This document shows positions 10,998 to 23,351 of a stretch of 64,000 nucleotides of DNA, one piece after another. The stretch spans positions 12,017,501-12,081,500 of the forward strand of contig NC_087258.1 in assembly GCF_037042905.1 (NCBI RefSeq). Reading direction: 5' to 3'. The notes under the pieces are model-generated. The model was not told where the DNA came from. It saw only the letters and a program-made list of their open reading frames with translations, and searched no databases. This stretch comes from Lytechinus pictus (taxonomy: Eukaryota; Echinodermata; Echinoidea; Temnopleuroida; Toxopneustidae). Positions within the stretch are counted from its first letter, which is position 1. Every line of letters begins with the position of its first letter. The position numbers were made by a program, and so were the translations under genes.

Positions 10998-12335
10998 ATG
11001 GAGACAACCTCGAACTATTCCGATGATAAGACATATGATGAAGGCAACACCAATAACATCGTTGTAAGTTTAATCTACTACATAATGTTGTCGGCCCTTG
11101 GACTTCCTGGCAATGCGATCATCTTCCAAGCTTATGGGTGGAAGAAAAGAAAAACGAGCACGGACATCTTCATCATGGGTCAAGCCTTAGTTGACTTTGC
11201 CGCGTGTTCATTTACGCCTGTTTTCATTATTGAATTATATTTTCCGCAACATATAACAGTAGGTTTTTGTCGATTGTCGTGCTTTGTAGAAAATACGTTT
11301 TCTTTTGCTTCACTATACCTCACTACTTTAATCAGCATCGATCGTTATCTAACAGTGTGTTATCCTTTGCGACGTAGAATTACGGTGTGTATGGCTGTAG
11401 GATTGTCTATATCATGTATCATCGTCGGCACTGGAACCTGCGTCGCTCTCGCTGTTTCCTCCGAGGTAGGATTTGCCGACGAAACAGGGAAATATTGCAC
11501 ATTCAGTTTCTTTAATCAAACTAAGCACGTTCTTGGGGTTACCATGAATGGATTGTATTTTACAATGTTCTTTGTGTCATTTATCACAACGGCGCTTCTT
11601 TATTCTTTCATATTCACCTTTCTCAGAAAAAGAGCAAAGATTCACGCTGAACTTGTGGGTAATGGTCTACCATTGGCTACCCCGGTGGCTACCATCAGTT
11701 CAAACGAAATCGATAGGATTACCAATGATCCTCGCCTAACGGTAGGTCACACTTCCGTACCTGTAATTGCAGAAAGCAACGGCTTTAGTGGAAGGGCCAC
11801 CACCTCTCAATCCAACCCAAAGAATTCGTATGCACGCAGTGGAGAAAGTTCAGGCGATGATACCCTTACATCGCATTCAAGTAGTAACGTCACCAATTCA
11901 CATCACGGGTCGCCCATACCTGAAAGACCTCAGGGCCATCAGAACCTTCTCCACCTAAAATCGACTATCGGGGTCGGGGCACCATATCAGCAATCATCAT
12001 CAGCGCCCAAGCATTCCAAAGGAGCACTTTTGAAGCAACATGGTCCATTTCAACGAAAGCATGAATCTGATCACGGACGGAAAACAACTCGAATGCTCCT
12101 AATTGTAACAATATTCTTTTTTGTCACTTGGATTCCACAGACAGTAATTATCATCATCCAACAGCCAATTGTCTCGATAGCAGGAAACGTTCCCGGTCTC
12201 GTTATATTCATAAACATCATGGCCGATCTCAATCTCACCAACCACATCGTCAACTTCTTCGTCTATTATTTTGTCAGCAACAGTTTTAGAAAAGATGTTA
12301 AGCACTCATTTAAAAAATGCTTTGCAATGAAATAA
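10998..12335 (+). CDS. Rhodopsin-class GPCR, copy B (surreal-GPCR-like)
   Basis: Intronless 445-residue receptor starting at the first ATG (METTSN). Landmarks: an NYS sequon at residues 6-8; TM1 GN at 38-39; KKRKTSTD loop at 49-56; D66 in TM2; C91 before TM3, with the loop partner in the YCTFSF segment; DRY at 115-117; the RKRAKIHAEL start of the third intracellular loop; TWIP in TM6; and NFFVY in TM7. The third intracellular loop (about 150 residues) is rich in Ser, Thr, His and Pro and shares little with copy A apart from its borders. Expected to signal through G proteins at the plasma membrane; ligand unknown. A perfect AATAAA at 12331-12336 overlaps the stop codon. Confidence 0.93.
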   Translation: METTSNYSDDKTYDEGNTNNIVVSLIYYIMLSALGLPGNAIIFQAYGWKKRKTSTDIFIMGQALVDFAACSFTPVFIIELYFPQHITVGFCRLSCFVENTFSFASLYLTTLISIDRYLTVCYPLRRRITVCMAVGLSISCIIVGTGTCVALAVSSEVGFADETGKYCTFSFFNQTKHVLGVTMNGLYFTMFFVSFITTALLYSFIFTFLRKRAKIHAELVGNGLPLATPVATISSNEIDRITNDPRLTVGHTSVPVIAESNGFSGRATTSQSNPKNSYARSGESSGDDTLTSHSSSNVTNSHHGSPIPERPQGHQNLLHLKSTIGVGAPYQQSSSAPKHSKGALLKQHGPFQRKHESDHGRKTTRMLLIVTIFFFVTWIPQTVIIIIQQPIVSIAGNVPGLVIFINIMADLNLTNHIVNFFVYYFVSNSFRKDVKHSFKKCFAMK

Positions 12336-12336
12336 A
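12331..12336 (+). terminator. AATAAA overlapping the stop codon of GPCR B
   Basis: A canonical poly(A) hexamer spans the TAA stop (12333-12335). If used, the 3' UTR would be extremely short. Use is unproven. Confidence 0.35.
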
Positions 12337-12639
12337 ATCGTCTGTACTTGTATGCCATATCTTGAAAAACACGTTGCACATAATAGAATACTGAAAGGAT
12401 TGTTTGATATTTTTTTCCATCTCTAGATTATAAAGGTGGATCCACGTCCATTGTTCCTGTTTTGCAAGCTTTCAAAGGGACAAGTAATGTATATAGCTAG
12501 CGAGAGCTTCGTTCAGTAATTATTATGTCAAAACCTACTAAAATGTATGTTTCTGTTTATGGTAACTCCCATAGGAACTTGGCAGGGCAGCATTTTGATG
12601 GTAAACGCCAAGTTGGTATATAACCAATTACCTAGGAAA

Positions 12640-12804
12640 CATTTTACGTCTAGGTTAATCAGTCATAGTGGCTGACCTAATAGACGACAGATATTACTCT
12701 CGGGCCATTTTTTATCAAAGTAGATACAATGGCAGAGTTGGGATTCGAACTCACAACCTTGCGATTATGAGTCCAATGCTCTAACCACTGGACCACACGA
12801 CCCG
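12640..12804 (-). mobile_element. tRNA-derived SINE, minus strand
   Basis: The reverse strand from 12804 reads as a tRNA-like head: GTGTGGTCCAGTGGTTAGAG (A box) and GAGTTCGAATCCCA (B box), with a CTCATAA loop whose stems pair badly. A non-tRNA tail follows. It is best read as a SINE head, not a tRNA gene. The lower boundary is a guess. Confidence 0.55.
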
Positions 12805-14014
12805 TATTTTTCCACGGTCACACACGTCTTGGATCGGAAGTGCATGAAATGATGTGAATTTTGGGCTCTACTTAACAAACATGAAATTGAAGATTCATCA
12901 TCATGATCATGGCATAGTCAAGTCAAAAGGACTCGTGATTCAACAAGATTTATATCTGGAACAAGTTACATTGACTTTCAATTGAAAATAGATTGACTAG
13001 CTTACCTTTGATCGGCTTGACCGCTAATGGTCAATTCTGTATAATGTACACTGTATACGCAAGTTGGAGTGAACATGGTAAGTTAGAGATTAAGAAGTTG
13101 ACTAATTTGATCATTTTCTTCGTACCTATGTAGACTCAATATAAAAACACCTATACAAGGATAATTGCATATAAAATGATGAATAATTGTACGTAGTTGT
13201 GTTTCAAGGAGCATTAGAGAGAAGTGGAATGGAATAGACTTCAGAAATCAAATATACATGAAACAATGATTCACACTGTATCGGATACTTTGAAAACAAA
13301 TGGATTCTTTACGGTGGTGACAAGAACCGTGAAGAGAAAATGTAAATTGATGATGAAAACTAAAAAATAACAGTTGAAATGTTTTCTGTATATGAGACGA
13401 AACGCACGGTTCTCTTTGCAAGGAAACGTTTTCTTTCTTTTATTATTGATCACCCCAACCTGCCCACCATACCCAAGACACCTTCTGTATCCTTTCCCAA
13501 ACTATTTTGTCTTATCATAGAAATCATCCTTCTCTTTTTTTGTTCCATTAATTACTAAAACCATTAACTCCATTCGTGTCATCCATTACTGCATCAATAA
13601 TCAGATAATTACACGGTCAACCATCTCTGAGAATGGATGCCAATTTCTCTGATACAAGGCGCCCCTACCGTTACCTCTCCGATACATTTCGTTATCGTAA
13701 CTATTCATATCCAGTCACCTATATCTCCTGCGTTCCTAAGCAATATTGATATGATCGTTATATACTCTAGCATTTATTTCGATTTTTATTACTTACTTGA
13801 TATTCAATCAAGAAACGAATGGGTTTATCGTGTTCATGGTGTTCTAGAATCGAACGTTGTATGGGAACGTTGATCCACAATTAGCAATATCGAAGGGGTT
13901 CAGGTTTGCAAACTGTCTTGAAAAGACTTCACCAATCCATGGAAGTGTAACAAAACGTCAGGAATAATTGGATAACATCGATGCAAATATACGTAGACAA
14001 AAAAATCTAAGGAT
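12805..14014. other. Intergenic spacer between GPCR B and pseudogene C
   Basis: AT-rich; no gene or named repeat recognised. Confidence 0.4.
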
Positions 14015-16108
14015 ATGAAAATGAATTGGAACGATCAGTACCAATTAACTGGAATAAATGATAATTCGGACGATGACGACTTCCACAGTAATTACATCGT
14101 AAGCTTAACCTACTATACATATTATTACTTGTTCTTGGACTTCCTGGAAACGCTGTCATCGTCCACGCTTATGCATGGAAGAAACGATAGACGAGCACGG
14201 ATATCCTCATCATGGCCCAAGCGATAGTCGACTTCGTCGCTTGCATATTCACACCTGTGTTGATCGTACAGAGCGGTTTTCCCGAGCTGATATCTACTGG
14301 TTTGTGTCGAATGTCGTCTCTTGTCGCCGAGGTTCCCGCCTTTGCCTCTCTCTTCCTCACCACCACAATAAGCATCGATCGTTATCTGGCCGTATGTCAT
14401 CCACTTCGACGCCAAATGACTGTGCATATGGCCATCTTCTTAACAGTTCTCAGTGTAGTTGTCAGCATCGCGTTTAATACTGATCTCGCTGTGTTCGTCA
14501 AAGTTTTCAATGGATTGAAAAGACAGATTTGTACTAGTTCTAGGCTGCGTTTATGCGACCTCAAGCCAGAATCATGATTTGAATCATGATTCAAAACACA
14601 AACATGAATCACAATATCACAGAATCAGCGTTTAGACGACCTTCATTCCAATGCTGTTTCTCCTCAGATTCGGGCCAATCCAGTGCGCATCACTAGTGCG
14701 CAGTTTGACAGAGGAAGTTTTTCGCACGTGTTTCGGCTCTCGAAAAATCTTTTGCTTCCAGAATTCAGTCTATACCTCATTTTGTTTACTTCTATCATAT
14801 AGGGTCCATATGCTTCTATTCATCTTGTTAGTTTATCCAAAATGGTGTTCGGAAGTGAATTTCAGCGTAGATCCAATTTAGTATTGATACTGTATACTCA
14901 ACAACTTAGATCATTGTCTGTCCAGTTAATTCATTTACTAGAACTTGAAGTTGAAGACATGACCAAAAAATGAAAAGTAGTGGACGATGCGATGACCAAC
15001 ACAGAGCTTGAACATGACCAGAAATGCATGCGTAGTACATATTCATGTACATACAGCGCCTTGAGCTAGGCAAGAGTCAAACCGAAAGTAGCCCGACACA
15101 ACAGTGAGGTCATATAATCATGATTCAAATCACGATATCGTTTATTCGAACATTTTCGTACGTGATTCTGCAGAAACGTCTTTCCAAACGCTCCTTTTTT
15201 CGTGTTTCATGTTTGTGATTCTAATCATGATTCTGCAGAATCATGATTTGAATCATGATTCAGATCATGATTCTAGGGAAAAAAAGTGGCGGATAAACGC
15301 ACCCCTAGACAAAACAATACTTATCACGTTGTTATGACGGCATCGTATTCGGTATAGGTCATAGTATCGATCCTGACAACTATTCTTCTTTATGCATTTA
15401 TATACAGTTTCCTCCGAAAGAGAGCAGAGATTCGCGCTGATCTTGTGAGTAATGAGTTGCAGCTGGCTATCATCAGCGCAAACAACATCGGTATGAATGC
15501 CAATGTGCTTTGCTCAATGGGAGGTGAAATCTCGCCAGTTCATCAGCCTGCATGATGAAGAAAACAAAGACTCCACCGAATTAAATCCCACTGAAAAGCA
15601 AAAACAGAGTTTACATGTAGCTCCCGAGGGCACCACCAAAGTTAGAAATCTTACGTCACCAGGAAGCAATCAAGTCTGCGATTTGAATCGGAGTTCAACC
15701 GTTCCTGAACATGTTGAACCGTGTCCGGACAACTTTAGACCACTCCCTCCAAGACCAACCCTATAAGGCATCAGCAGTCGACGTCATCCCATAAAGTTCC
15801 TTCTCTTAGGAACCGTGGTGGAAATAACTTACAGGAGAAGAAGAAATGCGATCATGGCAACTCGAATGCTCCTAGTTGTGACAGTGTTTTTCTGTATCAC
15901 GTGGACTCCGCAAACGATGATTTATCTCGTCCCACGTTCGACGTTTTTGAAAGGAAGATCAGTTCCTGGATTCTACACCATTCTAAATATCATACTTTCT
16001 CTTAACCTTGCAAATCACATTGTAAATTTCTTTGTCTACTATTTTGTGAGCAATAGTTTCAGAAGAGATGTCAAGCAGTCATTAAAAAAATGCCGGGGTA
16101 GCAATTAA
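14015..16108 (+). pseudogene. GPCR copy C, disrupted
   Basis: This is the same receptor family as copies A and B, but broken. The N terminus (NYIVSLTYY) shifts frame near 14115. The LGLPGNAVIVHAYAWKKR stretch then meets an in-frame TAG at 14188-14190, where paralogs have Lys. TM2 to TM4, with DRY, read on to about 14540, where a ~770-bp TIR element is inserted. Coding resumes near 15370 (FLRKRAEIRADLVSNEL). It shifts frame again in the third loop and ends with TM6 (TWTP), TM7 (NFFVY) and the usual basic tail at 16108. With at least two frameshifts, one nonsense codon and an insertion, no receptor can be made. It is expected to be non-functional. Confidence 0.88.
14540..15308. mobile_element. 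TIR element inserted in GPCR pseudogene C
   Basis: Ends: left CTAGGCTGCGTTTATGCGAC, right (reverse) CTAGGGGTGCGTTTATCCG. Both flanks are full of AATCATGATT-type motifs. It separates the extracellular loop 2 region from TM5 of the receptor. No transposase ORF; no exact target duplication seen. Confidence 0.75.
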
Positions 16109-16805
16109 GTATGTAAAACTTTAGGACGTGTCACGGTAGAACAAGACTCTGAAAAGACAACCCTGAACAACATTTTGCTGAATAACATAATTGCTTTTAT
16201 CTAATTATATGGATTTCAGAGGTCAAAACACTCTTCCCTTTACACGACCTCCAATTTAAATGCAATATGACATAGTTCCATCACACTTTATGTTAGCAAT
16301 CTACTCCCCCAATTCAACAAGAAAATTGATCATTTTCTTTGAAGCCTTTAACCGTGATAACGATTGTGCTCTTTTTAGAATTATGTCAATTATTAGTATA
16401 TTCCATTAACTGCCATTACTGGCCTCATAAAGAGTTTTTCTAAACAAAAGAGTAAGTGGTGGAAATCCTCGCATTTCGTATTACTTTCGATAATTAGTTA
16501 AGTGGTTATTCGAACGATTAAGCTCTCAATATTCCAAAAAGCTGCAGCCGTGTTACTAGTATGGGAGCACATTTAATTTGAAAAAGGAATCATTGTAAAT
16601 ATCATAAGCTACCAGCAATACTTCGCTGAAAAAAAAGAAAAAAATAAAACATTGTCTTTTTCGACCTGTCATCAATATCTATGACAAAGTTGAAATGAAC
16701 ATAGACTTTAACGTGACACCTCACAAACCCCAGTTTTAGTTGGAAATGTGTCATGAAAAGCTCATTATTATAATATAATATGTCTATGTATATATACATA
16801 TATCA
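16109..16805. other. Intergenic spacer
   Basis: AT-rich; nothing recognised. Confidence 0.4.
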
Positions 16806-16918
16806 TATGGCCGGAAATCAAATGTGTCTTCACTGCAAATCTACTTATTCAAGCGTGAAGACATGCCACATAAATATGGTATCAAATTATTTCGGAGCAG
16901 ATTCTCTTTCCGGCCATA
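16806..16918. mobile_element. Very short TIR element (113 bp)
   Basis: Perfect 12-bp inverted ends TATGGCCGGAAA / TTTCCGGCCATA. It could be a tiny MITE; alternatively a chance inverted pair. Confidence 0.5.
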
Positions 16919-18615
16919 CATAATAATTACGTGTTCATAAGATATTTTTAAAGCTTAAATTGGGAGCTTGTGAGTTGTCATTTTTTTTTTACTCACACGG
17001 TATAAGTACTTGCTAATGTGTGCGCGCCAGTGTGTGAGGGTGGGTGTGTGTGTGCGTGTGTGGTTGTTGTGTGGGAGCTTGAAGAAAAATGGAATACGAG
17101 GGAGCGATGATTATTATGTTGAAGCTTCTGTTAGAGAAGGTTAAAAGAGAGAAGGCTGGCGTGTATGCAATCAGTGAGAGTAGGTTTCCCAAATAAATAA
17201 CTACTACACTATTATCTATATAAACAGTCTTTCGCCACAAACTCACAGTCCCATTCAGACCCGATACATTTTGGATCTTCTGCTGGTTTACTGCCGGGGC
17301 GGGGGGGTACTCTGACTTATGAATGATATTTGTTCCCCCCCCCCCCCCCCCCCGCTCAGATCCGGCCGCTGATTGCGCGATCGCCGCGAAAATTTGCATG
17401 CGCGTAGAACCGGGTGTAAGCAACAAGACTGTGTTGTAAAATCTTAAAAACATCATTTTTTATTTTTTTATTAATTATGTGTGCAATAAACGTATGAAAT
17501 ATGTTTTGGGGAGAAGTTTTGCCTTAAACTCTCTATATAGCTAGTAGAATGCTAATTTTATATTTAAAAAATATTGACAGAAAAATGCAAAAATAAAATC
17601 AATTCAAAATGTATTTTAGGTTTTTTTTTCAATTATTATGTATTCCTGTGGGGGTTTTTTACCTTTTTTTTATTGCATTTCCAATGAACTTTGTCGGGGA
17701 CCCTTTTGCAATCATAAATAGCATAAATAATCCAAAAGTAAAAAAATGATAATCATACATTTATGATTCTTGGTTGAAAAACACAATTTTCATTGACTTT
17801 CTACACGGAATCACGTTTTTGACCAATTTTGGGGTCTGACGTGCACTTACAAACTATTGCGTAATTTCGGAACCGCATACCCGGGGGTTGCAAATTTTGT
17901 CTCAAAAGATGCGCAAGAGTTTAAAGTAAAAAGTCAGCGAGCGGCGCGGTCCAAAAATTCGCACGACGGCGTAGTGACGAACTTTGTCGAGGGATAGTCA
18001 AATTGACCCCCCCCCCTTAGATAAGGGGAAAGTTGCATATGAAACGAGAGGCTGAAGGCGGCCATCTGCAAACTGGGTGCTTTGAAACTGTAATTCAATA
18101 TTGATGGGGGTCTTAATAACTGACGTATTAAATAAGGGGCTTAGGTCCGGAGGGGAAAGGGTTGGACAGTGAAAAGGGCAACGATTACACTCTTGAGAAG
18201 GCTGACAAGACGTAAAAAGGGTCGCTTAAGGATCGCACATACCCTTATTGCCATTATACGTGAATGCCCCCCCCCCCTCCAAGGGCCGCCTTGATTCAAT
18301 CTTGTCATTCTTTTTCTTGGATACCAAAAAATAATCAACTTGATTAGAATAGCGTCATCTAATCTTTCTAATTGTCACTCACTTTTGCGCCCCCCCCCCC
18401 CCCTCTCCCCTTTCCCGCCCTCCCTCTGTTTCCTTTCTCTGTCTCTCTCACTCTCGTCTTTTTCTCACGAAAAACTTCATATCCAACTCTCTCCATCGCT
18501 ATTCTTCTTTACATTGTCTCTCTTTTCATGCTCTACCCTCTAACAGATAGTCTTGAATAGTCTCCGCTTTTGACATGGCCTACTTCTTTTACTCAAAGGT
18601 TATTTCCATAGCAAC
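16919..18615. other. Intergenic, GT-rich and C-homopolymer tracts
   Basis: Contains a GT-rich stretch (17020-17070) and a ~20-base C run near 17334-17353, followed by CGCTCAGATCCGGCCGCTG. That looks like the right end of a hAT-type MITE whose left end I cannot define. Further C runs lie near 18010, 18270 and 18390. No gene seen. Confidence 0.45.
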
Positions 18616-19376
18616 ATAATTGAGTATATGAATATAAAAAGGCCCAAGTCCATAGGTCATTTCGAGAAAATCTATAAAAAAACTGGATATTTTTAAATTT
18701 GGGCAGTTAAAGTATATTTGGCCAAAGCACATCAGACCCCTACGGAAATATAAGCGTGCTGCATGCTGGTAACTAGCAAGCGACAAGCTGGTGGCCCGCT
18801 GAATAAGCGATTTTAAGTTTATAGCAAACAGTATATGCTCGCTAAAAGATCGCTTTTTTTTTTTATCTGCATGCCTATTCATGATTACAAGCTTATTAAG
18901 CTAATCACTAGCTAGTCGCAAACTAGCTACTAGCTACTAGCTATAGTGACTAGTATGCGGCTAGCTTGAAATTTGTGTGAGTTGAGAATATCATAAAACA
19001 AATGAAAGGGTACATTTTTTTATTCACGTTACTTATTGGCGGGGCCTTTTGTCTGGTGGTGGACTTTGGTCGTTTTTAGAATAATATGGACTTGGGCTAT
19101 CCTTACATTCAAATACATGGTAGACTTCATTAGTACATAGTAGAAGTAAGAGAGGGGTGTTATGAAATGAATGTAAGAAAAGCCCAAGTTCTGGACCAGG
19201 GCTTTTCTTACACTCAAACCAGATTTTTCTCCTTTATTAAAGGCATTTCTGAGATGATTTCAAATTTATCATTTATACACAAAATGAGTCATTGTATAAG
19301 GAAAAATTTCTGATATTTAACTCAATTTCGCCATTGATTGGACTTGGGCCGTTTTTATACTCAGATACTCAATTAT
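18616..19376. mobile_element. TIR element with GGCCCAAGTCC ends
   Basis: The left end ATAATTGAGTATATGA followed by AAAAAGGCCCAAGTCC is mirrored at 19330-19376. Further GGACTTGGGC copies occur inside (about 19090 and 19180). No transposase ORF. Confidence 0.65.
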
Positions 19377-19880
19377 AATCCTCATGCTCAAAGACATAAT
19401 CGATGTAGCTTTTCCGTCATTTCCTGGACGTCTTTCATGTGCTGCCATTTAATGAGACTTAATTAACTTCTCGCTCATAACACATTGAATGTATCTTCTT
19501 GTCATTCCGCCATTTCCCCGTGTGCATAATATTGGTCTATCATTATTATCTTTCATTTTGTAACAGCAGTAGCCATGGTAACTTGTACGTGGTTGAAAGT
19601 TTTTAAGTACTTGTCTCATGTTCAACCCGAATATGGTTGAGGTAATTGCCTTCGTCTTTAAGAGTAGTAATCGATTGCCACCGTGCAATCTATACCCAAT
19701 GCATCAAGTCACGAAGATCTGAAGCATCCAGAAACAAGAGTCACACATCACACCATTGGATATCCTCTAGACATTTCGAGATTACCAGAACGACTTTTTG
19801 ATGTTTATATTCTGATAACAACACCGAACGCGCGTTTGATATTAAGATCGAAACTGAGACAAACAAAGACGAAATGGAGA
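19377..19880. other. Intergenic, 5' flank of GPCR pseudogene D
   Basis: An open frame continues upstream of the likely ATG (19881) to about 19683, but it has no similarity to other family members and is probably fortuitous. Confidence 0.4.
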
Positions 19881-21537
19881 ATGATGGTATTAGACCCCGT
19901 AGGAGAATTGATATTTTACTTTTTTATAATACTATTGGGCTGTATGGGGAATGCCATCATCATCCAAGCTTACGCATGGAAGAAACGAAAGACTAGCACG
20001 GATATCCTCATCATAGCGCAAGCGATAGTCGATTTCATCACTTTTTTTATTCATTCATTTATTTATTCAAGTCCATTAAAATACATTGAGCATATAAAAA
20101 ATACATAAAGAAAAAAAGAAACAAAGATACATAGTAAAATGCAAGTAAGATTAAAAAAGGCAAAGATTGTATAAGGATAATTACAGTACATGCATAAAAA
20201 ATGAACATGAAATGGGAAGCTGCAAAAGAACAAAGCAAATGTTCTGTCGAGGCAGTCCCTATGGACAGTAAAATATAAAATTCAAGACTTGTACTGTTAA
20301 AATAAATATATAATAATTAGGAAATATGATGGGATAAATTAAATTAAGATGTTGGATGGTTGAAAAGAAAGTTTTTCAATTTGGATTTAAAGGAATTTAA
20401 ATATGAGATCTATTTGATGTTACTTGCATGATGACTCCAACATTCATCATCCGGGATGTGTTCCGAAACCTGATCACCGTGAACCTTGGTCGGACTGCGA
20501 CGATTACTGAAGCGGTGATGGCATGCGCCTCCATTTTCCTGACGTCAACGGTCAGCGTTGATCGTTATCTGGCCGTTTGCCGTCCATTACGACGTCGGAT
20601 GACGGTGCGCATAGCTATTATATCAGTAGTCATGTATGGGAATTTCGATCTGCGCCAATATTCCATTGGCTTTCTTAATCACGGCCGTCCATGACTCGGG
20701 TGCCAATGGATAAAGGATGTGCCATCTGCTGATATCCCCCTCAATACATCTCGCCATCACCATCATGTACTTGGTAATGTTTGTCATTTCGTTTGCGACA
20801 ACAATCGTCCTTAATGCGAGAGTTTATGTTTTCATTCGAAAAAGAGCAAAGATCCATGGCGACCTAATGAGCAATAGTCTCCAAGTAGCTAGTATCAGTT
20901 CCTGTTGTGGTGTTAATGGTTCACCAGAGGGTAACATGAGGGCCAGAAGTGCAAAAAACCAAACCGGAACTCCTGGAAACATTGATGACACAGGAAGCAT
21001 TGGAAACACGCCAAGTCGGTAGCAACTAACATATCACCATCAGTAGTAGAGCTTTTTAGTTGTGACAACCGTTCGAAGAACCCTAGATGCGAGGAAGCCG
21101 GTCCCGATCATGGTCAGTCAACCTGTAAACTCCTGCAGGACAAATTACCTCAGTTTCAATCAGAAAACATTGCGCCACTGCGATTCCCATTTGGTCCAAC
21201 CTTCTGCCAACTCCGTGGTGCGTCGCTATCATAATCGCAAAGGGAACGTTTCGAAAAAGAAAAATCAAATTGACTTTGGACGAAAAACAACGCGCATGCT
21301 CCTTCTAATGACAATATATTTCTTTTTGACGTGGACTCAAGTAATTGTCATTCCGTTCATCCCGTCAAGACTGTTGTGGGTAGATCACTACACTGCGGAA
21401 TACTGCTATATCATGAATTATGCCCTTGGATTGTGACTGACCACCCATGTCGCCAACTTCTTCGTATACTGCATGACCAGCAGCCGTTTCAGAAAAGAAA
21501 TCAAAGCTTCCTTCAAGAAATGCAGAGACAGAAAATA
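19881..21537 (+). pseudogene. GPCR copy D, disrupted
   Basis: This is a member of the same receptor family with several lesions. TM1 (LLGCMGNAIIIQAYAW), the KKRKTSTD loop and the start of TM2 (IVDFIT) are intact up to about 20040. A ~365-bp retroposon then separates them from CMMTPTFIIRDVF. TM3, with DRY, and TM4 follow. A frameshift near 20640 and a TAA at 20711-20713 break extracellular loop 2, and TM5 resumes after it. Stops lie in the third loop near 21020-21060. TM6 has TWTQ instead of TWxP, and a TGA at 21434-21436 precedes TM7 (HVANFFVYC). The last stop is at 21535-21537. Non-functional. Confidence 0.87.
20041..20405 (-). mobile_element. Retroposon 3' fragment inside GPCR pseudogene D
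   Basis: In reverse orientation the insert ends AATGTATTTTAATGG, then ACTTGAATAAATAAATGAAT, an AATAAA-containing 3' tail typical of LINE-derived copies. It interrupts TM2 just after IVDFIT. Flanks ATCACTT (left) and GTTACTT (right) may be a worn target duplication. Confidence 0.65.
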
Positions 21538-23302
21538 GCCTCTACGTATTGTAAATTCCTATAGGTCGTACTCAAGTAATGGTTTTCCCCAAAAATTGTC
21601 CTAATGTAATTGCTGCTGGAACATGTTTTATCAATTAATAAGATAAAGTAGAAATTAGAAATCTGTATTTTTTTCGCTCGTTGACTAGAAAAGCCATGCG
21701 ATAACAGGAATAAACCTCTTGTAAACTCCCAAATCACATAACTCTCTCTTACTTGACTATAAGCTACTTGAAGTGGTACTTTCTTACCATACCTACGATC
21801 GAGTAATACTTCTTCATGAATCTGTCTACCAGAGACATGATTTTCAAGATCTGTCAATTCAGACGGGCTTGTACCATCAAATAGGGTTATCGTGTCCAGT
21901 CGGGCAATCACGTAATACCTAGCTCCCAATACCACGACTTACGTCACGATTCAAACGGCGTACTTAATCGTGGAGTAATCGCAATGACCTTATCAGATAT
22001 CATCAGATCGTATTAGGTCAGTTGTGGCAATCGTATTGATCGTAGACAAATTTTGAATGGTTCAAGAATTTTCGCGATCAGTTACGATAGGCCAATCATG
22101 GCTTTCATAAAGAATCGCTCAAAAGTGGGAACAAGGTATCACCAGGCCATCTTCCAAAAAAGGGCACCCTCAATTTTCGGAAGTTCGGGTCCGGTTTACA
22201 CGACGCTTTGTGAAAATTATCAGCCAAATATTCGAATGTTCGGGTCGAATTTACCCGATGTTTTGTGAAAACTAAAGGTTGGGTTTCGTAAACTGGACCT
22301 GACCTGTCCGGAATTTAGGGGAACATGTCATCGAATCGTCGGGTTATGCGTTTGCCCGACCAGACGCGATGGATGTGATGGCACAAGCCATTCAGATAGG
22401 TACATGATTGCTCTGAGCCAATATATATGCTTCGGGGTGTCCAAGGCTCCGTTACACAAAGCTTAGCGATAAATAGCAAATATGAACGAATACTTCTGAT
22501 TGGTACCTGATCAGTATTTTGAACCAAATGCGCATCGAACTTGATTGGTCAGTCCATTTAGCGATTGATCGCTTATCTTTGTTTAACGGAACAAAGGTGT
22601 TTCTATACCTAAAGTCACCAGAACGTTTTGAGCAGACAAAGTTTAGGGGGTCGTCGAACCATGGCTCATGCATAAAAAAGCTTTGGTCGACCAGAATGTT
22701 CCGGTGCCGCTTCTTCTTTTATCATCATGATCAAAGCCGTTACATAAGCCTGCCATATGAAGGCAAGTCATCGTGCCGCCATCTTAGAGGCTAACGCCAC
22801 TGACTTGCATGCGTTGATAATAATAATAAGTTGGCGCATCTCTGACAACTCCTTTTAAACATATTCCTATATCCTCTGAGGGAGGGCGCTATGAGATCAT
22901 GACGTCGTATGCATAAGGTCTAATGTACAGATTAAGTATTGAAGATTAGAGGCGAAATACCCCTCATTCTTCTCAGACAGCATCGCTAAATTTCTTGGCA
23001 AACATAGCGTTATTTACAATTAGCTCCGATTCACCGTATGCATGGTCTGATGATATTTCAATTCATAATTCACAGCGAGCTGGCTCCATAGGAGGAAACC
23101 CTTTATGTAATACCAACATTGTTTGGGGTCCAAACCGTTTCCTAAAAAAAATGATTTTGACGTACATGTTGTTTTCACTATTGCAACATTTTCACCATCT
23201 ACATTCTTTTTCGGATTGGGCGGGCGGATCCGCCGGCCAATTCCATCTCTACGGTCGTACGTAAATCACACCCTATCCATGACCCTCTCTCACACACACG
23301 CT

Positions 23303-23351
<49 letters not shown>

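Noticed and set aside
12725-12804. Functional tRNA-Met gene (loop CTCATAA) on the minus strand
   Set aside because: The anticodon stem has at least two mismatches and the acceptor stem does not close; a SINE head is the better reading.
19683-19880. N-terminal extension of GPCR copy D
   Set aside because: The upstream frame has no ATG start in frame and no likeness to other family N termini; the likely original start is at 19881.
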